Assembly: GCF_016907955.1 (NCBI RefSeq)
Contig: NZ_JAFBCX010000002.1
Coordinates: forward strand, 682,001-746,000
Length of the DNA: 64,000 nt
Origin: Lentzea nigeriaca
Lineage (GTDB): Bacteria; Actinomycetota; Actinomycetes; Mycobacteriales; Pseudonocardiaceae
Reading direction: 5' to 3'
Below, one piece after another: positions 34,702-43,128 of this stretch. Below the pieces are notes generated by a model. The model worked only from the letters and a program-made list of their open reading frames with translations, was not told the DNA's origin and did not search any database. Position numbers and translations under genes: made by a program. How positions within the stretch are numbered: position 1 is the first letter of the stretch; each line of letters starts with the position of its first letter.

Positions 34702-37472
34702 CCGACCCGTTCGGCACCGAGGCCCTGCGCACCTCGGTCATCGCCGCATGGCGCGGGTCGCCCACCCGCTTCCGCGAAGACGCGAACGCTGAGGAAGATC
34801 TTCGTCTCGGTGGCTACCGGGACCGCCTGCTCGTCGAGCTCGCCCAGAACGCCGCCGACGCGGCGGGTGCCGAGCCGGGTGTGTTGCGGATCACCCTGGT
34901 GGACGGTGAGCTGCGTGCCGCCAACACCGGTGCGCCGCTGACCGCCGCCGGTGTCGCCGCGCTGGCGTCGCTGCGGGCCTCGGCCAAGGAGTCCGGCGTC
35001 GGCCAGTTCGGTGTCGGGTTCGCGGCCGTGCTGGCCGTGACCGACGCGCCGCGCGTGATCTCGACTTCCGGTGGCGTGGAGTTCTCCGCCGCACGGACCC
35101 GCGCCGAGGTGCCGGAGCTGGCCTCCGAGCGCGGTGGCGACGTTCCGGTGCTGCGCCTGGTCTGGCCCTGCGACGAGCAGGTGCCGGAAGGCTTCACGAC
35201 CGAGGTCCGGCTGCCGCTGAAGGTCGACCTCTCGCTCGACGACCTGGCCGCCGAGGTGCCCGACCTGCTCATGGCGCTGCCGGGGCTGCGCCGCATCGAG
35301 CTCGGTTCCCAGGCGTGGGAACGGTTCGTCACCGCCGACGGCGTGGTCACCATCGGCTCGACCCGCTGGCTCGTCGAGCAGGCGTCCGGTCAACTGCCCG
35401 CGGAGCTCGTCCAGGGCGTCGAGCACCGTCCTGAGTGGACGATCACCTGGGCGTATCCGCTGGACTCCGAGCTCGGCGAGGACGTGCTGCACGCGCCGAC
35501 CCCGACCGACGAACGGCTGTCGCTGCCCGCCCGCCTGATCGCGACCGTGCCGGTCGAGCCGTCGCGCCGCCGGGTCCTGCCCGGTGCCGCCGCGTGGTCG
35601 GTGCTGGACGCCGCCGCCGCGGTGTACCCGGCGCTGGTGGCGCGGGTGCCTGCCGTCGAACGCACCGCGCTCGTGCCGCTGCCGGGCTTCCCGCTGTCCG
35701 AAGTGGACGATCGACTGCGCACCGCCGTGCTCCGCGAGCTGCGCGCCGCCTCGTGGCTGCCGCTCGCGTCCGGCGAGTGGATCGCTCCCTCCCGGGCCCG
35801 TGTGCTCGACGTCGGCTCCGAGGAGCTCGTCGAGCTGGTCGAGGACGCGCTGCCGGGGCTGCTGGACGCCGAGTTGTCCGCGCCGGTGCACGCGAAGGCG
35901 TTGGCAGCGCTGGAGGTTCCGCGAGTTTCCACCGCCGAGGTCGTCGCCGCGCTGGCCGGTGTCGACGGTGATCCCGGTTGGTGGCGTGACGTCTACGCCG
36001 CCTTCGAGCCGCTGGCTGAGGTCGACCCGGACGTTCGCGAGGCCCTGCAGTCGTTGCCGGTGCCGCTGGCCGACGGCCGCACGGTCACCGGGCCGAGGAC
36101 GACGTTGATCGCCGACGAACCGTTGCCGGGGCTGCGGATCGTGCACCCCGACGCCGTGCACCCGTTGCTGGTCCGGCTGGGCGCGGTCGAGGCCGGTGCC
36201 TCCGAGCTGCTGGCCGATCCCTCGTTGCGGGAGAACGTCGCCCGGTCGCTGGAGGACGCCGAGGCGGGACTCGACGGCGACGACCTGATCGAGACGGTGC
36301 TGCGCCTGGTCGACCGCGCGGCCTTGCGTGCGGGTGAGGAACCGTGGCTCGGCGCGCTGGCGTTGCCCGGCGCTTCCGGTGAGTGGCACCGCGCGGACGA
36401 GCTGCTGCTGCCCGACTCGCCGTTGGTCGGCGTGGTCGAGGCGGACGCGTTTCCGCTGCTGTCCAAGGAGATCGCCGACGCGTACCCGCGGGCCGCGCTC
36501 ATCGCCGTCGGCGTGGTCGACAGCTTCTCCCTGGTCGTCGACGAGGAGCCGGCCGGGCCCGACCACGACCTGCCGGACGAGTCCGCGTGGTGGTCGTCGA
36601 TGCCGGACGAGCCTCGCCGCGTGGTGGCCGTCCGCGATCTGGATCTCGTCGCCGACTGGCCCGCCGCGTTGCGGTTGCTGGCGTCCGATCCGGTGACCTG
36701 GCGGGCGGTGACCGAGCCCGACGGGTACACCGGCTGGTGGATCGCCCGGCACGCCTCGCTGGCGGGCAAGGCACCGCGCGAGTACCGACTGGCCGAGGCC
36801 ACGTTGCTGGACGGGCTCTTCGACGCCGTCCCCGATCTCGAACTTCCCGAGCACGTGCTGCGTGCCGCCGGCGTCCGCTCCCGCCTGGAGATCTGGGACG
36901 ACGACGATGCCGAGTTCGTCCTGGAGCGGCTCGGCGATCAGGGCAGGGCCATCGCGGACGCGGTCGTGCTGCGTGCGCACGCGGCGTTGCCCGAAGGCGA
37001 CTTCGCGCCGCCCGAGCGGGTGCGGGTGCTGTCCGGTGAGGTCGTGGCCGCGGACGACGTCGTGGTGCTCGACCACCCGTGGCTGCTGGGAGTCGCGCCG
37101 CCGTCCCGCGTGCTGCTCGCCGACGGCTCGGAGGAATTGGCCGATCTGCTGGACCTGGCCCTCGCCTCCGAGGAGTTCGACGGCTCTCCGGATCACGTCG
37201 GTGAGGTCGTGCAGTGGCACGACCTCGGCGCGGTGCGGATGGCGTGCGAGCTGCTGGAGGTCGCGCTGCCCGACGGCGTTGTCGTCGTGCACGACCAACT
37301 TCTCGTCGACGGTCGACGCGTCGAGTGGTGGATGGCCGACGGCGTGCCGCACGCCGCGGACACCCCGGAGGGCCTGGCGCGCGCCCTCGCGTGGGTGACG
37401 CAGCGCTGGGAGGACCGGCACACGTTCGCCGCGCTGATCACCGACCCGACGGCGGCGACCCTGCTGGGCTGA
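34698..37472 (+). CDS. Large GHKL ATPase, sacsin/Hsp90 N-terminal type
   Basis: A 924-residue protein. The N-terminal 200 residues carry the Bergerat ATP fold: LLVELAQNAADAAG (N box, about 44-58) and GVGQFGVGFAAVLAV (G box, about 100). The rest is Val/Leu/Asp/Glu-rich with no known domain. Actinobacterial homologues are often labelled 'molecular chaperone Hsp90', but the middle and C-terminal Hsp90 domains are not recognisable. It is coupled translationally to DUF3027. A chaperone-like or defence-like role are both conceivable; neither is shown. Confidence 0.83.
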   Translation: MTDPFGTEALRTSVIAAWRGSPTRFREDANAEEDLRLGGYRDRLLVELAQNAADAAGAEPGVLRITLVDGELRAANTGAPLTAAGVAALASLRASAKESGVGQFGVGFAAVLAVTDAPRVISTSGGVEFSAARTRAEVPELASERGGDVPVLRLVWPCDEQVPEGFTTEVRLPLKVDLSLDDLAAEVPDLLMALPGLRRIELGSQAWERFVTADGVVTIGSTRWLVEQASGQLPAELVQGVEHRPEWTITWAYPLDSELGEDVLHAPTPTDERLSLPARLIATVPVEPSRRRVLPGAAAWSVLDAAAAVYPALVARVPAVERTALVPLPGFPLSEVDDRLRTAVLRELRAASWLPLASGEWIAPSRARVLDVGSEELVELVEDALPGLLDAELSAPVHAKALAALEVPRVSTAEVVAALAGVDGDPGWWRDVYAAFEPLAEVDPDVREALQSLPVPLADGRTVTGPRTTLIADEPLPGLRIVHPDAVHPLLVRLGAVEAGASELLADPSLRENVARSLEDAEAGLDGDDLIETVLRLVDRAALRAGEEPWLGALALPGASGEWHRADELLLPDSPLVGVVEADAFPLLSKEIADAYPRAALIAVGVVDSFSLVVDEEPAGPDHDLPDESAWWSSMPDEPRRVVAVRDLDLVADWPAALRLLASDPVTWRAVTEPDGYTGWWIARHASLAGKAPREYRLAEATLLDGLFDAVPDLELPEHVLRAAGVRSRLEIWDDDDAEFVLERLGDQGRAIADAVVLRAHAALPEGDFAPPERVRVLSGEVVAADDVVVLDHPWLLGVAPPSRVLLADGSEELADLLDLALASEEFDGSPDHVGEVVQWHDLGAVRMACELLEVALPDGVVVVHDQLLVDGRRVEWWMADGVPHAADTPEGLARALAWVTQRWEDRHTFAALITDPTAATLLG

Positions 37473-37473
37473 C

Positions 37474-37551
37474 GTTATCGGGGATAACAACTCCTCGTTT
37501 CCATCGCTAATATCCGTGCTAACGTTGATCGCGTATCGGCGCTAACGTTGA
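37474..37551. promoter_or_regulatory. Repeat-rich promoter region of the amidohydrolase
   Basis: GTTATC-GGG-GATAAC at 37474-37488 is a perfect inverted repeat, and GCTAACGTTGA occurs at 37518-37528 and 37541-37551, 23 bp apart, which is about two helical turns. A further GCTAA lies at 37506. This is a candidate multi-site operator. Confidence 0.5.
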
Positions 37552-37563
37552 GTGCGGGGAGAC

Positions 37564-38586
37564 ATGGTGGAGAAGCTGCGCATCGTCGGGCTCGAAGAGC
37601 ACGTCCTGCTCCCGGTCGTGCGGGACGCGTGGGCGAGGGCGGGGCTCCAGCCGCACCGCTACCCGGACGATCATCCCGTCACGCGGCGGCTGCGCGACGT
37701 CGGTGAGGGGCGCCTGGCCGACATGGACGACCAGGGACTCGACGTCGCGGTCTTGTCGCTGGCCAGTCCGGGCGTGCAGAACCTCCCAGCCGCGGAGGCC
37801 GTGCGGGTCGCGCGGGAGGCCAACGACGCGCTCGCCGAGATCGTCGCGGCTCACCCGGAGCGGTTCCAGGCGTTCGCGGCCATCCCGACCGCCTCGCCGG
37901 ACGCTGCCGTGGCCGAGCTGGAACGGGCCATCGGAGAGCTCGGTTTTCGCGGTGCCATGTTGTACGGGCGGACCGGTGACAAGCCGGCCGACGCGCCGGA
38001 GTTCGACGACCTCTACGGTGCGGCCGCGCGGCTCGGTGTTCCGCTGCACTTCCACCCGCAGGCCCCGGTGGCAGCGGTGCAGGAGGCCTACTATTCGGGG
38101 CTCCCCAACGGGTTGGGGCCCGTGCTCGCCACCGCAGGGCTGGGTTGGTACTACGACCTGGGCGTGCAGTACCTGCGGATGATCTTCTCCGGCGTGTTCG
38201 ACCGGCACCCCGAACTTCAGGTGATCGCGGGCCACTGGGGCGAGGTCGTCCTGTTCTACCTCGACCACGTCGGCTTCCTGCAGGAGATGGCGGAGCTGCG
38301 GCAGCCGTTGATCGACTACTTCCGGCAGAACTTCTGGATCGCCGGCAGCGGCACGGTCAGCGAGCGTTATCTGCGCTGGACGGCGGAGGTCGTCGGCACC
38401 GACCGGATGCTCTACTCGACCGACTACCCGTACACGTTCGGCACGCGGCCGGCCGGCTTTCCCTACCTGGACACCAGTGGAGGCACGGCGAGGGCGTTCC
38501 TCGAACGCGCGCCGTTCAGCGACGAAGAGAAGGCTGCGATCGGGTCGGGGAACTGGGAGCGGCTGACTCGTCGGGCTTCTTCCTGA
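37564..38586 (+). CDS. Amidohydrolase-family (ACMSD-like) metal-dependent hydrolase/decarboxylase
   Basis: A 340-residue TIM-barrel protein; ATG 37564 is chosen because GGGGAGA is close upstream. LEEHVLLP near the start replaces the usual HxH. LHFHPQAP, QVIAGHWGE and YSTDYPYTFG supply further metal and substrate residues typical of the amidohydrolase-2 family. Members decarboxylate or hydrolyse aromatic acids. The 3' end overlaps the convergent MFS gene by 71 bp. A repeat-rich promoter precedes it. Confidence 0.88.
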   Translation: MVEKLRIVGLEEHVLLPVVRDAWARAGLQPHRYPDDHPVTRRLRDVGEGRLADMDDQGLDVAVLSLASPGVQNLPAAEAVRVAREANDALAEIVAAHPERFQAFAAIPTASPDAAVAELERAIGELGFRGAMLYGRTGDKPADAPEFDDLYGAAARLGVPLHFHPQAPVAAVQEAYYSGLPNGLGPVLATAGLGWYYDLGVQYLRMIFSGVFDRHPELQVIAGHWGEVVLFYLDHVGFLQEMAELRQPLIDYFRQNFWIAGSGTVSERYLRWTAEVVGTDRMLYSTDYPYTFGTRPAGFPYLDTSGGTARAFLERAPFSDEEKAAIGSGNWERLTRRASS

Positions 38587-39835
38587 GCGGCGGGATGTCG
38601 CCGCGCCTCATCAGGATGATCCACGCGGTGATCGTCACGAGCATCGACACCGCGCCGCCGACGATGATCGGCGCGCGGCCGTTGATCTCGCCCAGCCAGC
38701 CCATCAGCGGGCCGCCGACGGGGTTTCCGCCCAGGAACACCAGCATGTAGATGCCCATGACCCGGCCGCGCATCTCGGGTTCCACGGCCAGCTGGATGGT
38801 CGCGTTCGCGGTGGTGTTGAAGGTCATCATCGCGACGCCCACCGGGATCATCGTCAGTCCCGTCAGGAGCATCGTCGGCATCACCCCCGACACGATCTCC
38901 AGCAGCCCGAACACCAGACCGGAGCCGATGAACACGGTCATCCTGGGTGTCTTGCGCCTGGTCGCCATCGTGGCGCCCGCGAAGGTGCCGACCGCGATCA
39001 ACGTCGACAGCAGGCCGTACGCGTCGGCGTCGCCACCGAAGACGTTGCGGGCCAGGATGGCCAGCGTCATGTAGAAGTTCATGCCGAACGTCGAGATGAA
39101 GAACACCAGCAGCATCACGGCCAGCAGGTCGGGCCGGTGCCGCACGTACCGGAGGCCGGAGAGCAGCTGGCCCTTCTCTCGTGGCACCGGGTCGGAGCGC
39201 TGGAGTTGCGACGTGCGCATCAGCCAGATGCCGCCGACCACGCCCACGAAGCTGATGGCGTTGGCCAGGAAGACCCAGCCGGTGCCGATGGCCACGATCG
39301 TCACGCCCGCGATGGCCGGACCGACGATGCGGGCCAGGTTGAACATCATCGAGTTGATCGCCACGGCGTTCGTCAGCGACTCGCGGCCGACCATCTCGAC
39401 GACGAACGACTGGCGCACCGGCGTTTCCACGGCCGAGAAGCAGCCGAGCAGGAAGCAGAGCACGAAGACGTGCCACAGCTGGACGACACCGGTGACGTCG
39501 AGCAGGCCCAGCGCCAGCGCGCAGACGGCCAGCGCGGATTCGAGCCACAGCAACAGCTTGCGCTTGTCCATGCGGTCGGCGAGCACGCCGCCCCACATGG
39601 ACAACAGCAACACCGGCAGGAACTGCAGCGACGCCGCGACGCCCAGTGCGACGGGGGAGCCGTGGGTGAGCTCCAGGACCAGCCAGTCCTGGGCCACCCG
39701 CTGCATCCAGACGCCGACGAGCGAGATGATCTGCCCGGACGCGTAGAGGCGATAGTTGTAGATGCCTAACGATCCGAACATTCCGGTACGACGAGGTGGC
39801 GGACTGTCTGCTCCACCACCCGCGTACCCGGCCAC
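38516..39835 (-). CDS. MFS exporter (EntS/MFS_3-like)
   Basis: A 439-residue protein with about twelve helices; GGVLADRMDKRKLLLW is the loop 2-3 motif. The family includes the enterobactin exporter and many drug exporters. GTG 39835 begins 5 bp after the stop of the MarR gene, which suggests an operon; ATG 39781 (MFGSLGIYNYR) is the alternative. The C-terminal 23 codons are antisense to the amidohydrolase gene. Confidence 0.88.
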   Translation of the reverse strand: MAGYAGGGADSPPPRRTGMFGSLGIYNYRLYASGQIISLVGVWMQRVAQDWLVLELTHGSPVALGVAASLQFLPVLLLSMWGGVLADRMDKRKLLLWLESALAVCALALGLLDVTGVVQLWHVFVLCFLLGCFSAVETPVRQSFVVEMVGRESLTNAVAINSMMFNLARIVGPAIAGVTIVAIGTGWVFLANAISFVGVVGGIWLMRTSQLQRSDPVPREKGQLLSGLRYVRHRPDLLAVMLLVFFISTFGMNFYMTLAILARNVFGGDADAYGLLSTLIAVGTFAGATMATRRKTPRMTVFIGSGLVFGLLEIVSGVMPTMLLTGLTMIPVGVAMMTFNTTANATIQLAVEPEMRGRVMGIYMLVFLGGNPVGGPLMGWLGEINGRAPIIVGGAVSMLVTITAWIILMRRGDIPPLRKKPDESAAPSSPTRSQPSLRR

Positions 39836-39839
39836 GTCG

Positions 39840-40265
39840 TTACTGCCCCGCCATCCTGTCGATGATCTCGGCGGCGTGGGAGAGCAGTTCCCGTTCCTCG
39901 GGTTCCAGCTCGGCCAGCCGCTTGTCCAGCCACGCCTCGCGCGCGGTGATCTCGTCTTCCAGGTACGACAAGCCTTCGTCGGTCAGCTTGACGATGGCTT
40001 GACGGCCGTCGGTCGGGTGAGGGCTGCGCGTCGCGAAGCCGAACTCCTCCAGGGCGGCGATCACGCGCGTCATCGACGGCGGTTGCACGCCTTCCTTGGC
40101 CGCCAGCTCACCCGGCGTCAGCGGTCCGCACTTGTGCAGTGTGGACAGCGCGGACACCTGCGTGAGCGACACCGACGAGTTGGTGCGCTGTGCCCGCAGG
40201 CGACGGTTGAGGCGGACGACGGCAAGCCTGAGCTTGCTCGCCAGTCCGTGCTGTTCGGTCGCCAC
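39840..40265 (-). CDS. MarR-family regulator of the adjacent MFS gene
   Basis: A 141-residue protein from GTG 40265 (VATEQHG); the open frame runs further upstream without a good start. The winged helix is GPLTPGELAAKEGVQPPSM with the wing SPHPTDGRQAIVKLTDEG. Its position ahead of the exporter suggests the common MarR-efflux arrangement in which a substrate relieves repression. Confidence 0.88.
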   Translation of the reverse strand: MATEQHGLASKLRLAVVRLNRRLRAQRTNSSVSLTQVSALSTLHKCGPLTPGELAAKEGVQPPSMTRVIAALEEFGFATRSPHPTDGRQAIVKLTDEGLSYLEDEITAREAWLDKRLAELEPEERELLSHAAEIIDRMAGQ

Positions 40266-40305
40266 GTAGTTAGCATACCTCACGAAATAGTTTCCTGCCG
40301 AAAGG

Positions 40306-41739
40306 TCAGCTGAGCAGGCTCTGGATCGGTCCCAGCGCGAAGTAGACGACAAAAGCCGCGGCCACGATCCACATCAGCGGGTGGACCCCGCGCGCCTTGC
40401 CGGTCAACGCCCGCAGCAGCACGAAACTCACGAAGCCCGCGCCGATGCCGTTCGCGATGGAGTAGGTGAACGGCATGACGACGATGGTGAGGAACGCGGG
40501 CAGCGCCACCGTGAAGTCGGCGAAGTCGATCTCGCGGATCTGCATCATCATCAGCGCGCCGACGATCACCAGAGCGGGAGCAGCTGCCTCGATCGGCACG
40601 ACCTCGTAGAGCGGCGTGAAGAACATCGCCAGCAGGAACAGCACGCCCGTGACCACGTTCGCGAGACCCGTGCGGGCGCCCTCCGCGATGCCGGACGCCG
40701 ACTCGATGTAGACGGTGTTCGACGAGCTGGACGCGGCACCGCCGGCGACGGCGCCGAGGCCGTCGACGAACAGCGCCTTGCTGACACCCGGCAGCTGACC
40801 GTCCTTGTCGATCAGGTCGCCTTCCTTGCCGAGACCGGTCATCGTGCCGACGGTGTCGAAGAAGTCGGTGAGCACCAGCGTGAAGACGATCAACGCGGCG
40901 GCCAGCGCCGGGAGCCGCGTCCAGGCGCCGAACGACACGTCGCCGACCAGCGACAGGTCCGGCACGTCGAAGATCTTGTCCGGCAGCGCCGGGTAGCCGA
41001 GGTTCCAGCCCTTGGCGTTGGTGCCCGCGGACGGACCGGCCTTGACGATCGCCTCCAGGACGATCGCGAAGATCGCGGTGGAGACGATGCCGATCAGGAT
41101 CGCGCCCTTGACCTTGCGCGCGAACAGCACACCGGTGACGACGAGCCCGACCACGAAGACCAGCGTCGGCCAGCTCGCGATGGAGCCGTTGATGCCGAGA
41201 CCGACCGGCACGGTGGTGTTGGCGGCGTCCGGCAGGCGGCGCACGAAGCCTGCGTCGACCAGGCCGATGAACGTGATGAACAGCCCGATGCCGACCGCGA
41301 TCGCGGCTTTCAGCTCGTTCGGCACCGCGTTGAACACCGCGGTCCGCACGCCCGTGAGCACCAGGAGGAGGACGACCAGGCCGTTGACGAGGATCAGGCC
41401 CATCGCCTCCGGCCACGACACCTTGGCCGCGACGGAGACCGCCACGAACGAGTTGATGCCGAGGCCGGTCGCCAGCGCGAACGGGTAGTTGGCGACGAGT
41501 CCGAAGAGGATGGTCATCACGCCGGCGACCAGCGCCGTGACCGCGGCGACCTGCCCGACGGGCAGGATGTTGCCGAGGACGTCCGGGTGCGCGCCGGGTC
41601 CCGTCGGGGCGAAGCTGCCGATGATCAGCGGGTTGAGCACCACGATGTAGGCCATCGTGAAGAAGGTGACGACACCGCCGCGCAGTTCGCGGGCCACGGT
41701 CGAGCCGCGCTCCGAAATCTTGAAGAACCCGTCCAGCAT
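40306..41739 (-). CDS. NCS2/AzgA-type purine permease
   Basis: A 477-residue protein from ATG 41739 with AGGAGA upstream. It has 12-14 membrane helices. GGVVTFFTMAYIVVLNP, YPFALATGLGINSFVA and the IESASGIAEGARTGLANV motif are signatures of the AzgA/PbuG subfamily, which imports adenine, guanine or hypoxanthine with protons. It is divergent from the DUF2530 gene, with only 16 bp between the start codons. Confidence 0.93.
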   Translation of the reverse strand: MLDGFFKISERGSTVARELRGGVVTFFTMAYIVVLNPLIIGSFAPTGPGAHPDVLGNILPVGQVAAVTALVAGVMTILFGLVANYPFALATGLGINSFVAVSVAAKVSWPEAMGLILVNGLVVLLLVLTGVRTAVFNAVPNELKAAIAVGIGLFITFIGLVDAGFVRRLPDAANTTVPVGLGINGSIASWPTLVFVVGLVVTGVLFARKVKGAILIGIVSTAIFAIVLEAIVKAGPSAGTNAKGWNLGYPALPDKIFDVPDLSLVGDVSFGAWTRLPALAAALIVFTLVLTDFFDTVGTMTGLGKEGDLIDKDGQLPGVSKALFVDGLGAVAGGAASSSSNTVYIESASGIAEGARTGLANVVTGVLFLLAMFFTPLYEVVPIEAAAPALVIVGALMMMQIREIDFADFTVALPAFLTIVVMPFTYSIANGIGAGFVSFVLLRALTGKARGVHPLMWIVAAAFVVYFALGPIQSLLS

Positions 41740-41755
41740 CTGGTCTCCTAACGAT

Positions 41756-42019
41756 GTGTCCGAACGAGACTCCGCCCCGCATCCACCGCCGCTGCCACAC
41801 CGGCTGGCCGACCCCGTGCCGGTCGTCGTCGGCGGAACCGCGCTGTGGTTCCTCGGGTTTGTCGTGGTAGTCGTGGTGGACCGCTCGAACAGCACGCTGC
41901 TCTGGACGACTCTGTCCGGCGGTCTGCTCGGGATCATCGGGTACGGAGTGTTCTACTGGCAACGCCGGGCCGCGAGGCGAGGATCACGAACTGCGCAGCA
42001 AGGTCTCGAAGACGTGTAG
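41756..42019 (+). CDS. DUF2530 membrane protein
   Basis: An 87-residue protein from GTG 41756. LADPVPVVVGGTALWFLG and a second helix ending GIIGYGVFYWQRRAARRGSR are the pattern of the DUF2530 family (Rv0879c-like), with two helices. No ribosome site is visible, and the divergent purine permease start is 16 bp away, so its promoter must lie inside that gene or the start is further downstream. FetB follows after 3 bp. Confidence 0.75.
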   Translation: MSERDSAPHPPPLPHRLADPVPVVVGGTALWFLGFVVVVVVDRSNSTLLWTTLSGGLLGIIGYGVFYWQRRAARRGSRTAQQGLEDV

Positions 42020-42022
42020 TTC

Positions 42023-42787
42023 ATGATCGCCGTCACCGACTGGGCCCGGCTGCTGATCGTCTGCGTTGTCTTCACGATCGCCGCCGGAGCGATCGCCTGG
42101 GCGACGGGTCTCACCACTCCGAGGCCGTTCCTCGCAGCGGCGGCCAGAGCCGTCCTCCAGCTGGCCGCCGTGAGCGCGGTGATCACGGTCGTGCTGCGGC
42201 ACCTCGGCCTCGTCGGCGTGTTCCTGGTCGTGATGGCCGTCGTGGCCACGGCGACCTCGGCGGCGCGCAGCAGGACCGGCAAGCGCGGAATCTGGGTGGC
42301 CGTCGCCATTCTGATCGGCACAGTGCCCGCGCTCGCGTTGCTGATCCTCATCGGGCTGTTGCCGGTCACCGGCATCGCCTTGATCCCGGTCGGCGGCATC
42401 CTCATCGGCGGCGCGATGACCGCGACGACGCTCTCGACGAGAAGGGCCCTCGACGCCCTCAGGGATCGCCACGGCGAGTACGAGGCCGCGCTGGCGTTGG
42501 GCTTCCTGGAGCCCACGGCCGCCAGGTTGATCATCCGGCACCCCGCGGCCGACGCGTTGCTGCCGGCGCTCGACCAGACCAGGACGGTCGGTCTTGTCAC
42601 TCTTCCGGGTGCATTTGTCGGAATGCTGCTCGGAGGGGCTCCCGTGTGGCAGGCCGGGGCGCTACAAATCGTGGTACTGCTCGCGTTGCTCGCCGTCGAG
42701 GTGGCCGCCGTCGCCACCGTGGTCGAGCTGGTCGCTAGGGGGCTGATCAGACGGACTTCCCATCAAGGCGAAGTTAGGCTAACCTAA
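42023..42787 (+). CDS. fetB: FetB-like ABC permease (UPF0014)
   Basis: A 254-residue protein with about seven helices and the FetB signature PVGGILIGGAMTATTLSTRR, then LPGAFVGMLLGGAPVW. In E. coli FetAB exports iron and protects against oxidative stress; the ATPase FetA is missing here. The last codons themselves form an iron-box-like sequence. A strong terminator follows at 42831. Confidence 0.85.
   Translation: MIAVTDWARLLIVCVVFTIAAGAIAWATGLTTPRPFLAAAARAVLQLAAVSAVITVVLRHLGLVGVFLVVMAVVATATSAARSRTGKRGIWVAVAILIGTVPALALLILIGLLPVTGIALIPVGGILIGGAMTATTLSTRRALDALRDRHGEYEAALALGFLEPTAARLIIRHPAADALLPALDQTRTVGLVTLPGAFVGMLLGGAPVWQAGALQIVVLLALLAVEVAAVATVVELVARGLIRRTSHQGEVRLT
42769..42787. promoter_or_regulatory. 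IdeR/DtxR-type iron box
   Basis: CGAAGTTAGGCTAACCTAA matches 16 of 19 positions of the IdeR/DtxR consensus TTAGGTTAGSCTAACCTAA, with the right half perfect. It overlaps the fetB stop codon. No intact iron gene starts just beyond it; the nearest item is the broken SOD gene on the opposite strand. Confidence 0.55.
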
Positions 42788-42830
42788 GTCACGTCGCTTC
42801 GTGGTGGGAGCGGCAGTCAGTTCGGGAACG

Positions 42831-42868
42831 GACGAGGCCCCCGCTCTGGGCAGAGCGGGGGCCTCGTC
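42831..42868. terminator. Terminator, 18-bp arms with 2-nt loop
   Basis: GACGAGGCCCCCGCTCTG at 42831-42848 and its exact complement at 42851-42868 lie between fetB and the SOD remnant, so it served both convergent genes. Confidence 0.9.
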
Positions 42869-42869
42869 G

Positions 42870-43105
42870 TGTTCGGCGGCCTCGAAGCGCGCGGAGACGT
42901 CCTCCCGGTCGACGACGTTCCACAGCGCCGAGATGTAGTCAGCCTTCAGGTTGCGGTACTGCGGGCAGACGCGTGCTCCCAGATGTCGAACGCGAGCAGT
43001 GGCGTGGTCGCGATCGACAGGTCCGAGTGGTGGTCCTCGAGCTGCTGTGTGATCAGCTTCTGACCGACCGGCTCCATACTGGCAGCAAGGCCGGTAAACC
43101 AGTTG
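42870..43105 (-). pseudogene. Truncated and frameshifted Fe/Mn superoxide dismutase
   Basis: Minus-strand frames contain the C-terminal half of SodA: EPVGQKLITQQLEDHHSDL, then TTPLLAFDIWEHA in one frame, and QYRNLKADYISALWNVVDRE with DVSARF in another, so about one base has been lost after WEHA. The DxWEH metal-ligand motif is kept in FDIWEH. The N-terminal half and the start are absent; the remnant stops where the ABC-F gene begins. The frame also lacks its own stop and runs through the terminator. Confidence 0.78.
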
Positions 43106-43128
43106 CGGGGCGACGTAGCGTCGGAAGC

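Noticed and set aside
40262..40295. Iron-box-like sequence GTTAGCATACCT before marR-MFS
   Set aside because: It is one base shorter in the centre than the IdeR/DtxR box and lacks the outer TTAGG/CCTAA, so alignment fails.
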